DNA from: Polluticoccus soli
Lineage (GTDB): Bacteria; Bacteroidota; Bacteroidia; Chitinophagales; Chitinophagaceae
NCBI RefSeq assembly: GCF_029269745.1
Contig: NZ_JARJHT010000002.1
Span: 62,001 to 126,000 of the forward strand
Length of the DNA: 64,000 bases
Reading direction: 5' to 3'
Below the pieces are notes generated by a model that saw nothing but the letters and a program-made list of their open reading frames with translations, made no database searches and had not been told where the DNA came from. A program made the translations under genes and the position numbers. Shown here piece by piece: positions 37,929-46,814 of the stretch. Each line of letters begins with the position of its first letter. Positions within the stretch are counted from its first letter, which is position 1.

Positions 37929-40787
37929 TTATTTTGCTATGGCGTTGCCATTGCGGTCAAGCTCCACGATCTCGTATCCGAGTTTCTGGAGACCTTCCAT
38001 AACGCGTGCTTTGTCGCCCACCAGCAATACGTTCATTTTGTCTACATCAGGGATGTAGCGCGTAATGAGCCTGTGCACGTCCTGTGCGGTCATATTACGC
38101 AGTATTTCGTTTTGCTTTGATGGGAAGTTGGCAGGCAGATTATATTCCAGTATACGAGACAGGAATGCTGCTTTTTGCTCGCCTTCTTCGTATTTGCGGG
38201 CATCAGCCTGGCCCATTGAGTTTTGCGTAAAGCTCAGCTCTTGTGCAGTGATACCTTTTTCGCGGTATTCTTTCATGATCTTCAGGATGTCTACCATAGC
38301 GCTATCTGTAGCGTTGGCTTTAATGCCCGAACCGAAAGTGTAGCTGCCAGTGTATTTATTGCCATCGAAACCGCTGCGTGCGCCATATGTCCAGCCACGT
38401 TCTTCGCGCAGGTCAAGATTCAGACGGCTGTTGAACGCACCACCGAACGGATAGTTCATTACCGTGCTTTTGTAATAGTCACCGGTAGCGTCATATTTCA
38501 TGTCAGTAACGTAACCTATGCGGAACTCAGTTTGAGCCGCGTTAGGAACGTCGATGAAATAGATCCTGGTTTTTTCAATTGCAGGAGCTGCAGCGAGTGT
38601 TGGCAGTTTTATTTCTGTGGCAGGAAGCTGCTGCAGGAAGTTGATGCCTTTCAGCGCCTGGTCCTGGCTGATGTTGCCCACTACTACAGCCTGTGCACCT
38701 GATTTCGAGATGTAGTTGTTGTAGTAATTCTGAATGTCTTCCAGCTGGATATTCTTCAGCGTGGTTTCAGTGCCCATTGTTGGCCATGCCAGAACGTTGT
38801 CTTTGCCAAACTGCAATTTTTGGTAAGCAGTGCTGGCAAGGTATCCTGGCCTGTTCATGTTGTTCTTGATAGTTTCCAGCAAGCGGTTCTTGTTGGTGTT
38901 GAACGCGTCTTCTGTGAACTTAGGATTCAGGATGCGTTCCTGTACCAGCGCCATCGTCTTATCGAAGTTCTTCGTCAGAGACGTTACAGACATTTCGATA
39001 CCATCGAGAGTCGTGTAGATGTTGATCTGGCTACCGAGTTTTTCCAGCTCAGTTCCCAGTTGTTCAGCAGAGTAGTTTTTAGTGTCCTCCTGCATCATGG
39101 CTGCAAACAGGTTAGACAAACCTGCTTTCGATGGATCGTTAGCATCCATCATCCTACCGCCTTTAAATTTCAGCGTCATAGTCACCACAGGTATTTCGTC
39201 TGTTTTGGTGCCGATGGTTCTGATACCGCCCGGCAGTTCCTTGCGCCAGAAGTCAGGCACTTTCACCACAGGGTTAGGCCCATTGCCAGGTATTTTGCTG
39301 CGGTCGAAATTGTCTTTAGCTTTTACATATTTCAAGCCATTGTAACCATAATCCGGAGCTTTATAGCCTGCTTCAGATACAGTGTAGTTATCGGCTGCCG
39401 CTTTGTTTTCAGGTTGATCTTTTGTCAACACGCTAACAACTACTGCATGTTTGCCTTTGATGTACTGGTTGTACACGCGCATTACATCTTCTTTGGTTAC
39501 CTTTTTGTACCTGTCCAGGTCTGCCGCCAGGTAGTTAGGGTTGCCTTCGAATGTTTGGTAAGCCGCCAGTTGCGACACTTTACCCGATACGCTTTCCAGG
39601 CCCATGATCATTTCTGCTTCGCGGGCGTTGCGGAATTTTTCGATGTCTTCATCGGTTACACCACGCTTTTCAAAAGTAGCCAGGGCTTCACGCACAGCAG
39701 CGTCCATATCTGACAGTTTTTTGCCAGGGAACGGTGTGATCGCGAAAGAGAACTCACCTGCCAGCTCGCTGGTTGGGTGCATCGCGAAAGCGTTAACCGC
39801 CTGCTGTGTTTTTACCAGTTGTTGGTAGATGATGGAGTTTTTGTTGTTGTAGCCACCAAGGATATCTGCCAGGGCGTCAAGTGGAGCTTCATCTTTGTGA
39901 TGAGCTGGTACGCCAGGGAAAGTAACACGCAACTGAGGCAGTTTGGCATAGTTGTCCACAAACGACACATACCTTGTTGACGGCAGTGTGAATGTTTCAG
40001 GCATCATGTCCTTTACTTCCGGTCCTTTTGGTATAGAACCGAAGTATTTTTCTACCAGTGTTATTACCTCTTTGGTAGTCACATCACCACCAACTGTTAC
40101 CACCGCATTGTTCGGGCTGTACCAGCGCATGAAGAAGTTCTTCAGATCGTTAACATCTACTCGGTTCAGGTCTTCTACGTAACCAATAGTCAACCATGAA
40201 TAAGGATGGCCATATGGATACAGGTTCTTAGAAGTCACCTCGCTAACCAAACCATAAGGAACGTTGTCGTAACGCTGACCGCGCTCGTTCTTTACGGTAG
40301 CGCGCTGTACTTCGAATTTCTTCTGAGTAACAGCGTCCAGCAGGAAGCCCATACGGTCGGCTTCCAGCCACAGCATTTTTTCCAGCTGGTTGCTAGGTAC
40401 AGTTTCGAAATAGTTGGTGCGGTCGCGGTTGGTAGTACCGTTCAACTCACCACCTGCTTCGGTGATTATTGAAAAATGTTGTTCGTCGGCTACGTTGTCT
40501 GAACCCTGGAACATCATGTGCTCGAAGAAGTGTGCGAAACCGGATTTGCCGATCTCTTCGCGAGCAGAACCTACGTGGTAGGTAACGTCAACGTGCACCA
40601 GCGGATCAGAATGGTCTTCATGTACGATCAAAATAAGACCGTTGGGTAATACATATTTCTCGTAGGGAATAACCAGGTTCTTACCTGATTTGTCTGCAGA
40701 GACTTTCTCTACAAGTTTTGCCTGGGCCATTGCCGCAGGGCCGTAAAGCGCAACTGCAACCGTTAAGGCCAGAAAAATGCGTTTCAT
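37929..40787 (-). CDS. M16 family zinc peptidase, two-domain
   Basis: 952 residues from ATG 40787 (MKRIFLALTVAVALYGPAAMAQA, a signal peptide); a longer in-frame start adds 20 residues ahead of it. The first M16 domain has the inverted zinc motif HFFEH (His86, Glu89, His90) and a downstream KNERGQRYDN glutamate ligand. The second M16 half (from about residue 500) lacks the motif and acts as the closing lid, as in pitrilysin and PqqL-type enzymes. It is likely periplasmic and degrades short peptides. It looks complete. Confidence 0.93.
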   Translation of the reverse strand: MKRIFLALTVAVALYGPAAMAQAKLVEKVSADKSGKNLVIPYEKYVLPNGLILIVHEDHSDPLVHVDVTYHVGSAREEIGKSGFAHFFEHMMFQGSDNVADEQHFSIITEAGGELNGTTNRDRTNYFETVPSNQLEKMLWLEADRMGFLLDAVTQKKFEVQRATVKNERGQRYDNVPYGLVSEVTSKNLYPYGHPYSWLTIGYVEDLNRVDVNDLKNFFMRWYSPNNAVVTVGGDVTTKEVITLVEKYFGSIPKGPEVKDMMPETFTLPSTRYVSFVDNYAKLPQLRVTFPGVPAHHKDEAPLDALADILGGYNNKNSIIYQQLVKTQQAVNAFAMHPTSELAGEFSFAITPFPGKKLSDMDAAVREALATFEKRGVTDEDIEKFRNAREAEMIMGLESVSGKVSQLAAYQTFEGNPNYLAADLDRYKKVTKEDVMRVYNQYIKGKHAVVVSVLTKDQPENKAAADNYTVSEAGYKAPDYGYNGLKYVKAKDNFDRSKIPGNGPNPVVKVPDFWRKELPGGIRTIGTKTDEIPVVTMTLKFKGGRMMDANDPSKAGLSNLFAAMMQEDTKNYSAEQLGTELEKLGSQINIYTTLDGIEMSVTSLTKNFDKTMALVQERILNPKFTEDAFNTNKNRLLETIKNNMNRPGYLASTAYQKLQFGKDNVLAWPTMGTETTLKNIQLEDIQNYYNNYISKSGAQAVVVGNISQDQALKGINFLQQLPATEIKLPTLAAAPAIEKTRIYFIDVPNAAQTEFRIGYVTDMKYDATGDYYKSTVMNYPFGGAFNSRLNLDLREERGWTYGARSGFDGNKYTGSYTFGSGIKANATDSAMVDILKIMKEYREKGITAQELSFTQNSMGQADARKYEEGEQKAAFLSRILEYNLPANFPSKQNEILRNMTAQDVHRLITRYIPDVDKMNVLLVGDKARVMEGLQKLGYEIVELDRNGNAIAK

Positions 40788-40860
40788 AACAAGGTGGAAA
40801 TTTGTGTTCCCCGTAAAAATAGGCTTTAGGGGCGAAATTGGTATCACCCGTTTTTTACCC

Positions 40861-41358
40861 CTATTGTTTGGTGAGCGTATATGTCAATACAATGCTATAC
40901 GTGCCGCCATTGTAGACGAAGCCGGGTTCAACCAGGGCATCAATGGTAAATGTATTGCCGCTGGTAGATGTGGAGCCACGGGTACCGCTGGCGATTGTTT
41001 GGTTAGATGTGGAAATAGTCAGATATGACCCGCTGGTAGATTTTTTGAGCTTAAGGACGCTGGCCGGCATGTTGGTGCTGGCGCCACCACCGGTGGCGCT
41101 AAAGTTAGTCGTGGAGGCTTTTACTGCCAGTTGCCAGTTGTAATTGCATTTGACGGTGATGGTCGAAAAACTTGTGATGGTTTTGCCACTCGCCAGGTCA
41201 CTGACACTTCCGAAGGTAACCGTTGATGGTGACGACGCGGTGATCACATACATGCTGTCGATGGTGGCAGTAGCGGTAGCTGTTCCAGTCCACGCGTATT
41301 GCGCGCGGCTGCCGACAGCGCAAAACAGGAAAACCAATATGAAAGCAAATATCCTCAC
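40861..41358 (-). CDS. Secreted pilin-like beta protein
   Basis: 165 residues. The signal peptide ends at VGSRAQ. The mature chain is Ser/Thr-rich and beta-sandwich-like (TVTFGSVSDLASGKTITSF, LAVKASTTNFSATGGGAST), with an acceptor-like end YSIVLTYTLTKQ. A similar end occurs in the gene immediately upstream. This pattern recalls DUF4402 or spore-coat-U/pilin subunits that are held by a PapD-like chaperone. A chaperone-like gene lies about 700 bp away on the other strand. The start ATG overlaps the end of the upstream gene by 4 bp (ATGA type). Confidence 0.6.
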   Translation of the reverse strand: MRIFAFILVFLFCAVGSRAQYAWTGTATATATIDSMYVITASSPSTVTFGSVSDLASGKTITSFSTITVKCNYNWQLAVKASTTNFSATGGGASTNMPASVLKLKKSTSGSYLTISTSNQTIASGTRGSTSTSGNTFTIDALVEPGFVYNGGTYSIVLTYTLTKQ

Positions 41359-41828
41359 GGCGGCGTCAATGTATATAAAATCGTGAATGAATAATTGCCA
41401 GGAGGATAGCTCCAGTTGGTGGCTGCGAAGATCAGACTATATATGAACTGGACGTCAGAATTTAGTTTCTTCTGCGAAAACAAACGTTGGTCAGTGTTGG
41501 TGAGCTGAAGTGCTGTGCTCACGAGGTTGCTGACATTGGATGAATTGTGCGATACAAACAGCAGCTTAACTGGGTATGGACTTGTAAGGGTGAAACCTGA
41601 TGGGCTGGTCACCGACGATACCCTGGCATATACCTCACGGTTCTTATCCTTAGAGGAAAGTTGAAGAGTAAGCGCATTGCTAATGGTTTGATCAGCTTCT
41701 ATTTTAGCCACGGTATTGAGGCTAAAATTCAGGCTGGTATTGGATATGACCTGGATATAGTTATCAAGGTTTTGCGAATAACCATGCAGTGATAGCAGCA
41801 CTAACAATATGACCAGGGGAAACCTCAT
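41355..41828 (-). CDS. Secreted pilin-like beta protein, second copy
   Basis: 157 residues with a signal peptide (MRFPLVILLVLLSLHGYSQ). It is beta-rich, with an end (YSFTILYTLTPP) like that of the next gene, so both may be subunits of one fibre. The N-terminal half SLNFSLNTVAKIEADQTISN has no cysteine. It is co-transcribed with the 165-aa gene (4-bp overlap) and divergent from the chaperone-like gene, sharing a 203-bp control region. Confidence 0.6.
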   Translation of the reverse strand: MRFPLVILLVLLSLHGYSQNLDNYIQVISNTSLNFSLNTVAKIEADQTISNALTLQLSSKDKNREVYARVSSVTSPSGFTLTSPYPVKLLFVSHNSSNVSNLVSTALQLTNTDQRLFSQKKLNSDVQFIYSLIFAATNWSYPPGNYSFTILYTLTPP

Positions 41829-42031
41829 GAATATTATCCCTAACTCGGAACGCCGTAAAAATAGGCCTGTAAATTTACATAGCGAAGGAATTGAGTTTGC
41901 TTAACATACCCTTTGCAAATATTGATATACTATAAAGCTGTGATAATTGCGTATTTACGCGGCTTATTTACAATAAAAACATGCAATAATCTTGTATTTT
42001 AGATTGAAATGTGCTTGTTTTGTGTCCAGCT

Positions 42032-42841
42032 ATGATCAGGCTTAATATTTTCATCTTGGCCATTATTTGTGTTATCGCGTTGCCTTTCAGCAGCGTCGCA
42101 CAAAATCTCGGCGCGTATCCTACTACATTGGATTTTAAACTGGCCAATGGCCAAAGCGAAGCTCAAGTAGTAAACATAACCAACAGCTCTAAAGCAAAGG
42201 TTCAGTTCAGGTTGTACTTCAACGACTGGATACGTGATAGCCTGGGTGGTCACGAATATTATGAGCCCAATACGATTCCCCGTTCTGCTTCACGTTGGGT
42301 AACGGTTAACCGGAACTTCATAGAGTTAGAACCTGGGCAGTCGACCACTGTAACGGTAAAGATGGCTGTGCCTGATTCAGCAGAGGCAGCAAACGAGATG
42401 AAATGGTCGATGCTGTTTATTGAAACCGTGCAGGAACAAACAGCCGCCGCCAGCAAAACACCACAAACATCGGTGCGTAACCTGTTGCGTATCGGCGTAC
42501 ACATCTACCAAACACCACCTACACTCACGAAGAAAGAAGTAAAGATCTACGACCTGAAACCTGCTGTTGACACTACGCCAAACGCATACAATCTTGTTTG
42601 TCAAAATACCGGCGAGATCATGCTGGAGTGTAAATCTTACCTTGAAGTTACTTCGCTGGCGGATGGTAAAAAGACAAAGGTAGAAGCTCTTGAGTTCCCG
42701 ATGTTCCCTGATCAGCGCCGCCTGGTGCGTTATGAGCTGCCTAAGTCTTTGGCAAAGGGCAAATATTCAGTGCTCGGTGTAATAGATGGTGGTGAAGACC
42801 TGTCCCTCGAAGCCATTGAGAGTACAGTAGAAGTACAGTAG
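42032..42841 (+). CDS. PapD-like periplasmic chaperone-type protein
   Basis: 269 residues from ATG 42032 (MIRLNIFILAIICVIALPFSS signal peptide). The first domain resembles a PapD/fimbrial chaperone Ig fold: LGAYPTTLDFKLANGQSEAQ, VVNITNSSKAKVQFRLYFND, then a strand RNLLRIGVHIYQTPPTL. The second domain runs from about residue 165. Such chaperones cap pilin strands in the periplasm. The two pilin-like genes divergent from it are plausible clients. No usher gene is recognisable nearby. Confidence 0.65.
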   Translation: MIRLNIFILAIICVIALPFSSVAQNLGAYPTTLDFKLANGQSEAQVVNITNSSKAKVQFRLYFNDWIRDSLGGHEYYEPNTIPRSASRWVTVNRNFIELEPGQSTTVTVKMAVPDSAEAANEMKWSMLFIETVQEQTAAASKTPQTSVRNLLRIGVHIYQTPPTLTKKEVKIYDLKPAVDTTPNAYNLVCQNTGEIMLECKSYLEVTSLADGKKTKVEALEFPMFPDQRRLVRYELPKSLAKGKYSVLGVIDGGEDLSLEAIESTVEVQ

Positions 42842-42852
42842 AAGTACAGTAG
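42821..42852 (+). repeat. Three copies of an 11-bp tandem repeat over a stop codon
   Basis: AAGTACAGTAG-type units at 42821-42830 (10 of 11 bp), 42831-42841 and 42842-42852. The TAG stop of the chaperone gene lies in the second unit; the third is outside the gene. Looks like strand slippage. Confidence 0.8.
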
Positions 42853-42900
42853 TCTTGTTTACTGGCACAGTATTGGAGCTCTTCCTCAAAACAAAACGAC

Positions 42901-43323
42901 ATGAGATCCCGTATAGCTTTTGCACTGGTGGTCTGCTTTAGTCCGCTATTCATTTATATGTCCTGCAAGGACTCAACAACCTCTCCCGGTAAAGGCTGCA
43001 ACGGTGTTATTTGCACCATGGAGTTCAGAGGCATCACATTGCAAGTAAACGACAATGAGGGCAACCCGGTAAAGCTGGATGAAGCGTACACAATACGCGT
43101 AAAGACTGGAGAACAGATAACTCACGACGCCAACTCAACTACCATTGGCAGCTATACAGTACTTGACGACGGATACCAGAAGAAGCTGGCACAATCCACC
43201 GCAGAGTTCCGTTTCGTTGGTAAGCGTGGCGGGCAGGAAGTTGTCAACGAGCTTTACACCATCTCAGCCGACTGCTGCCATATCAGCAAACAATCGGGCA
43301 AGACCGACGTAACACTTCCTTAA
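42901..43323 (+). CDS. Putative lipoprotein, unknown
   Basis: 140 residues. The signal ends in a lipobox-like LFIYMSC. The mature protein has five further cysteines (GCNGVICTME near the start, DCCHISKQ near the end), possibly two disulfides. An Ig-like core is likely (ITLQVNDNEGNPVKL, FRFVGKRGG). It is 59 bp after the chaperone-like gene on the same strand, so probably in one operon with it. Confidence 0.65.
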   Translation: MRSRIAFALVVCFSPLFIYMSCKDSTTSPGKGCNGVICTMEFRGITLQVNDNEGNPVKLDEAYTIRVKTGEQITHDANSTTIGSYTVLDDGYQKKLAQSTAEFRFVGKRGGQEVVNELYTISADCCHISKQSGKTDVTLP

Positions 43324-43324
43324 A

Positions 43325-45172
43325 TCACAAGCCATCATCCAGGTTTAGGGTGATGATGTCAGGCTTTACCACGAAGTTGCTGTTGTACCTGTAGCGCAGG
43401 TTGGTGTTCAGCAATATCTTGTACGAAGGTTCGCCGGCAACATCTCTTGGGAAGTATAACCCTCTCAGTTCCATAGTACCGAAAACCAGGGCATTGTTTC
43501 GCACGCGGATACCACCGCCAATAGCAGTGTATATATCAGCCTTCTGAAAACTCTCCTGCTCAGGCGTGATGGTCACTGCATTCACTGTAACGAAGGGTGC
43601 GAACCGGAAACCAAGGATGCTATACTTCAGGTAGAAATACGTTTCAGACAGAACGCCTATACGCTGATCGCCGGTTATCCAGCGGGAGTTGAAGTTGTAC
43701 AAGCCAAACGGGTTGTTGATCCTTAATACATCTCCGGCATAACGGTTGAAGATTCCCGAATAGCTCACGCTGCTGAACTGCCTGATACGCGTGCTGCCAG
43801 CGGTGAACATCCGGGTAAACATGTTGGTGCCTATTAGCAACCCCGCATCTTCCAGTGTATAGCCCCGGTAAAAAGCACCCGTCCGGAAGAAGAACCGGTA
43901 GAAGTCCTTGCCCGGCGAGATATAATACCTGTCGGCTTTGATACCGGCATAAGGGCGCTCCAGCCACAATTGCTTTTGCCAGCCGCCCGTTACCGAAACG
44001 TTGTAACCGTATGGGATATCCTCCGTGATTCCGAAGCCAAATACATAGTTGGTCTTATAGAAGTTCTGCCGGAAGAAGGTGATCTGCCCCAATACCGTTT
44101 CGGTATTATTGAAGATAGGGTCGAACCCCGTCACCTGCTCCGGCACCTGATCGAAGATGTTGCGTGCGTACCTGGCCGATATAAACTTCCTGTCGCGGAT
44201 GCGATTGGCTATGAGCTTGTCGGTGATGAGGTTATAGCCAAACCAGCCATCGTAAGCGCGCCTGTCGTATTTAAAGAACATGCTGTCGGCACGGCCCTTT
44301 TCATAAGCTTTTATTGACTCGCCTTTAGCATAGATCAATCCCCCTGCCAGCCTTGTGTTGGGCGATACCAGCGGTCGTTCCAGCTTGACATAATACCCAT
44401 GTTCCTCTTCCCATTGGTCGAATAGGGTTTGGCCGGCTGTGAAGATCCCGAAATAGCCATTGATGAAGCTACCGCCAATGCTATACTTGGTGTACTCAGC
44501 CTTGTAGCCGAACACCGGGTCCCTGTCGCCATGAAGCAAGGTGCGCAGCTTGACGCGCTGGCCCATGCCCAGCAGGTTCAGTTCCTGCACCTCGACGGTT
44601 GCCCGCTGCAGGCTGCCGATGTCGAATCCGCCCGACAAAGTGAACAGGTCTTTAGTGATCACCTCTATATCCACCGTATCCGATCCGTTCACCGGCTTCA
44701 CCACTATGCGCACATCCTGTATAAAGTTGAGCGTCCGAAGGAAACGTTCGTTGTCTGCCGTACGATAGGGATCGAGGCGGGTGCCCGGCCTTATAAAGAG
44801 GTGGTTGCGTATCACCCATTCCCGGGTATTGGGGTGCAGGGCGTGCATTACGTTGTAGGCCAGCACTTCCATTTTCCGGGTGGAGTCTTTGATCCCCTGT
44901 TTGAAGCTGATGCGGGTGATGGTGATGTCCCTGATGTATCTACCATCGTACTCCTTGTATGGGTTCTCGCTCAGAGTGTTGAGGGTAGAGTTCCATGCCG
45001 CGGTGTCGTTGGGATTGCGGGTGATGGCGTCCAGGCCCTTTTTCCATAGTCCCGACAGCCACTTGCTTTTCTTGAAGACCTTGATACTATCCAGCGTCAG
45101 CGAGTCGAGTTTGCGCTGGGCTGATGACGGCAACGGGCAGGCGAGCACTATCGTGCAGAGCAGCAGTAGCAT
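43325..45172 (-). CDS. BamA/TamA-like outer-membrane beta-barrel protein
   Basis: 615 residues from ATG 45172, chosen for its GGGG-type Shine-Dalgarno 9 nt upstream; a TTG start at 45238 would lengthen the n-region. The signal ends at PLPSSAQ. A POTRA-like N-terminal part (about residues 60-190, KDLFTLSGGFDIGSLQ at its end) leads to a barrel of many aromatic strands ending ITLNLDDGL. The family helps insert or secrete proteins at the outer membrane. The exact subfamily is unclear. It converges with the lipoprotein gene at 42.9 kb (1-bp gap). Confidence 0.65.
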   Translation of the reverse strand: MLLLLCTIVLACPLPSSAQRKLDSLTLDSIKVFKKSKWLSGLWKKGLDAITRNPNDTAAWNSTLNTLSENPYKEYDGRYIRDITITRISFKQGIKDSTRKMEVLAYNVMHALHPNTREWVIRNHLFIRPGTRLDPYRTADNERFLRTLNFIQDVRIVVKPVNGSDTVDIEVITKDLFTLSGGFDIGSLQRATVEVQELNLLGMGQRVKLRTLLHGDRDPVFGYKAEYTKYSIGGSFINGYFGIFTAGQTLFDQWEEEHGYYVKLERPLVSPNTRLAGGLIYAKGESIKAYEKGRADSMFFKYDRRAYDGWFGYNLITDKLIANRIRDRKFISARYARNIFDQVPEQVTGFDPIFNNTETVLGQITFFRQNFYKTNYVFGFGITEDIPYGYNVSVTGGWQKQLWLERPYAGIKADRYYISPGKDFYRFFFRTGAFYRGYTLEDAGLLIGTNMFTRMFTAGSTRIRQFSSVSYSGIFNRYAGDVLRINNPFGLYNFNSRWITGDQRIGVLSETYFYLKYSILGFRFAPFVTVNAVTITPEQESFQKADIYTAIGGGIRVRNNALVFGTMELRGLYFPRDVAGEPSYKILLNTNLRYRYNSNFVVKPDIITLNLDDGL

Positions 45173-45258
45173 GCGGCAACACCCCTTCAACCGTTTCAGT
45201 ATCAAAATACTTTGCTGATTTTTGTTACAACACCACAAAAATCATACGAAGTACACTG

Positions 45259-46023
45259 CTACTGCTTGAAGGTAGCCTGGCAAGACTCGTTCACGAGGCC
45301 GGATGAATCGACCACGGTGTAGTTGATCACGATCTCGTTGTCGTTGAAGGTGCCGAGGCCCTGGTAAGTGACGCCGCCGGCTTTTTGCACGGGCACATTC
45401 ACTGTTTTGTTCTGCGGGTTAAGATCGGCGAAGATGGACTGTGACCAGCTCTTGGTCCAGAAGCCCTTGATAATGATGCGGTTAATGTATGTAGGCACCG
45501 GCTCAATGTACACAGGGAACTCTGTTGGTCCTGACTGTGAGCAATTATGAGCTTCTGTATAAGTTCCATTGAAAGCCACGGCAAAATTCACATAAGGCCT
45601 TATGGTGAGCGACATGGGGTGGTTGGAAATACCCTTGCCCCTGGCCGAATCAGTTACGTAGAAATTGTATTTGCCTTCGGGTGTTTTGTTGGCAGTTAGC
45701 GTCATCACCGATACGAACGGTGGCACGCCGGACTGGGGTGTAAAACTGGCTTTAACGCCTAGTGGCAGGTCGGCAGCGTTCAGTTTCACCACGTCGCTTT
45801 TGCCGGCCAGCGGTTTTACACTCAGCTGCAGGCGCACTTCGCCAATACGCTCTACTGAGGTATCACGTACACCATCTACTTTGTAGGAGAACAGCTCTTG
45901 GGGTGTCGGGTCGGGGCCCGGTTCTTCGTCTCCACCTTTTTTACAACCTGTAACCGATGCTATAACAACCAGCGCCGCCATGGCCAGCGCTGTATTTAAT
46001 CTGTTTCTGAGGGCCTTTGCCAT
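45259..46023 (-). CDS. Putative lipoprotein with Ig-like repeats
   Basis: 254 residues; signal MAKALRNRLNTALAMAALVV, lipobox VTGC at about residues 24-27, then a Gly/Glu/Pro spacer (GGDEEPGPDPTPQE). Two beta-sandwich-like halves follow, with the second holding a Cys pair (HNCSQSG and NESCQATF). No known family. It lies downstream of the short-ORF element at 46.05 kb on the same strand, which may form its leader. The gap between them is only 24 bp. Confidence 0.7.
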   Translation of the reverse strand: MAKALRNRLNTALAMAALVVIASVTGCKKGGDEEPGPDPTPQELFSYKVDGVRDTSVERIGEVRLQLSVKPLAGKSDVVKLNAADLPLGVKASFTPQSGVPPFVSVMTLTANKTPEGKYNFYVTDSARGKGISNHPMSLTIRPYVNFAVAFNGTYTEAHNCSQSGPTEFPVYIEPVPTYINRIIIKGFWTKSWSQSIFADLNPQNKTVNVPVQKAGGVTYQGLGTFNDNEIVINYTVVDSSGLVNESCQATFKQ

Positions 46024-46047
46024 AAAATAAAGATAAGGATATAGTGT

Positions 46048-46254
46048 TTAGGTTGAGTTATATAATTTGTTATAATAGACGGGTGTTTGTTGATTTTGGT
46101 TGATGGTTTGTCGTCTGATTAAGTAGTTTTCTATGTGTTGATAGCAATTGTTGCCGTTTTTGTCATGAATTCTCGATTTGTTGTTGCAATGTCGCGAGCT
46201 CACGGAGGCGTAATCTAGTCCTGTATTGGCTTTGGGTGGAATAGAGTGTTTCAT
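46048..46254 (-). CDS. Possible 68-aa small protein (element D)
   Basis: MKHSIPPKANTGLDYASVSS and on to an Asn/Gln-rich end. Its start region aligns loosely in DNA with element A (AATACAGG and neighbouring bases; IPPKANTGLDY against LRLEPNTGKYF). CAACAA motifs run through it, so the Asn/Gln-rich composition may simply reflect those repeats. Translation is unproven; it ends 24 bp before a lipoprotein gene. Confidence 0.25.
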   Translation of the reverse strand: MKHSIPPKANTGLDYASVSSRHCNNKSRIHDKNGNNCYQHIENYLIRRQTINQNQQTPVYYNKLYNST

Positions 46255-46389
46255 AGGTTATAGTTTTTGTTGCCAGATAGCTTGTTTTGTTGCCGTTTGT
46301 TGTTCTTTCTGTCTGAACCGCTGATCTGAATGATTTTAAGGATCCCGCTGATTTTGTTACAACGGTTCTGAATTGTTACTCGCCGAACA

Positions 46390-46512
46390 CTACGCTGGGC
46401 TTGAGTTTTGCTCCCAATTGGTTAGCTTTTGTATGTCTTTTTTCAAGGTGCTCACGAGCTCGCTGCGCTCGGTTGTTAGCTTTTGTTCGCCGTTTTTGGT
46501 GTTTTTTTTCAT
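46390..46512 (-). CDS. Possible 40-aa ORF of element B, altered by insertion and frameshift
   Basis: MKKNTKNGEQKLTTERSELV to a stop at 46390. A 54-bp segment bounded by two GTTAGCTTTTGT copies interrupts the part that matches element A. After it, the frame matching element A reads QLGAKLKPSVVFGE and stop, but is one base out of register with the start. It looks like a decayed copy. Confidence 0.25.
   Translation of the reverse strand: MKKNTKNGEQKLTTERSELVSTLKKDIQKLTNWEQNSSPA
46421..46486. repeat. 12-bp direct repeat (54-bp period) in element B
   Basis: GTTAGCTTTTGT at 46421-46432 and 46475-46486. The 54-bp segment from one repeat to the next looks like an insertion; it contains GAGCTCGCTGCGCTCG. 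Confidence 0.6.
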
Positions 46513-46560
46513 GATGTAATGCAGGATGGCGGGCATTGGGGTTAAGGTTTTTATCTACTG

Positions 46561-46568
46561 CAAATATA
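46561..46568 (-). promoter_or_regulatory. Candidate -7 box (TATATTTG) of element B
   Basis: Exact TAnnTTTG on the minus strand, about 50 nt before the short ORF. Surrounding bases are AT-only; no clear -33 box. Confidence 0.35.
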
Positions 46569-46607
46569 TAATAAATTATTTATTTAGTGGAGTGCGATTA
46601 CGTGAAC

Positions 46608-46794
46608 AAACTCCCCTCCTTAGTTAAGGAGGGGAGTTTGCAGAGAGCCTGAAGGGCTCGTTGCAAACCGGGGTGGTTGGATGGCTGAGGAATGTTCCTT
46701 CAGCCGAAGTTTAAACCCTCAACGTTTCAACCACCCCGACCGGCAACGGGCTGGTCGCCCTCTGCCGGTGTGCCCCTCCTCATCTGAGGAGGGG
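46608..46794. repeat. Nested palindromic repeat element, 187 bp
   Basis: Left hairpin AAACTCCCCTCCTTA/TAAGGAGGGGAGTTT (46608-46639), right hairpin CCCCTCCTCA/TGAGGAGGGG (46773-46794), and a middle inverted pair CGGGGTGGTTG (46669-46679)/CAACCACCCCG (46728-46738) enclosing a GGCTGAGGAA/TTCCTTCAGCC hairpin. CCCCTCC/GGAGGGG and GGGGTGG repeats of this style are, from memory, common between Bacteroidota genes. No protein. Confidence 0.75.
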
Positions 46795-46814
46795 AGTTAT
46801 GAAGATCTATAAAC

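Larger units (their letters stand above)
46260..46568 (-). repeat. Short-ORF intergenic element, copy B (upstream of the Ig-like lipoprotein gene)
   Basis: Read on the minus strand: TATATTTG box, ATGAAAAAAAACACC, a block with GAGTAACAATTC and TTGTAACAAAATC (about 46352-46383), then AACAACAAACGGCAACAAAACAAG (about 46276-46300). Order and spacing match element A. With element D, the palindrome and the terminator it fills the 825-bp gap 46024-46848. Confidence 0.5.

Noticed and set aside
38820-39713. 297-codon open frame opposite the M16 peptidase gene
   Set aside because: The sense strand codes an intact peptidase with its zinc motif; the antisense frame has no recognisable domain.
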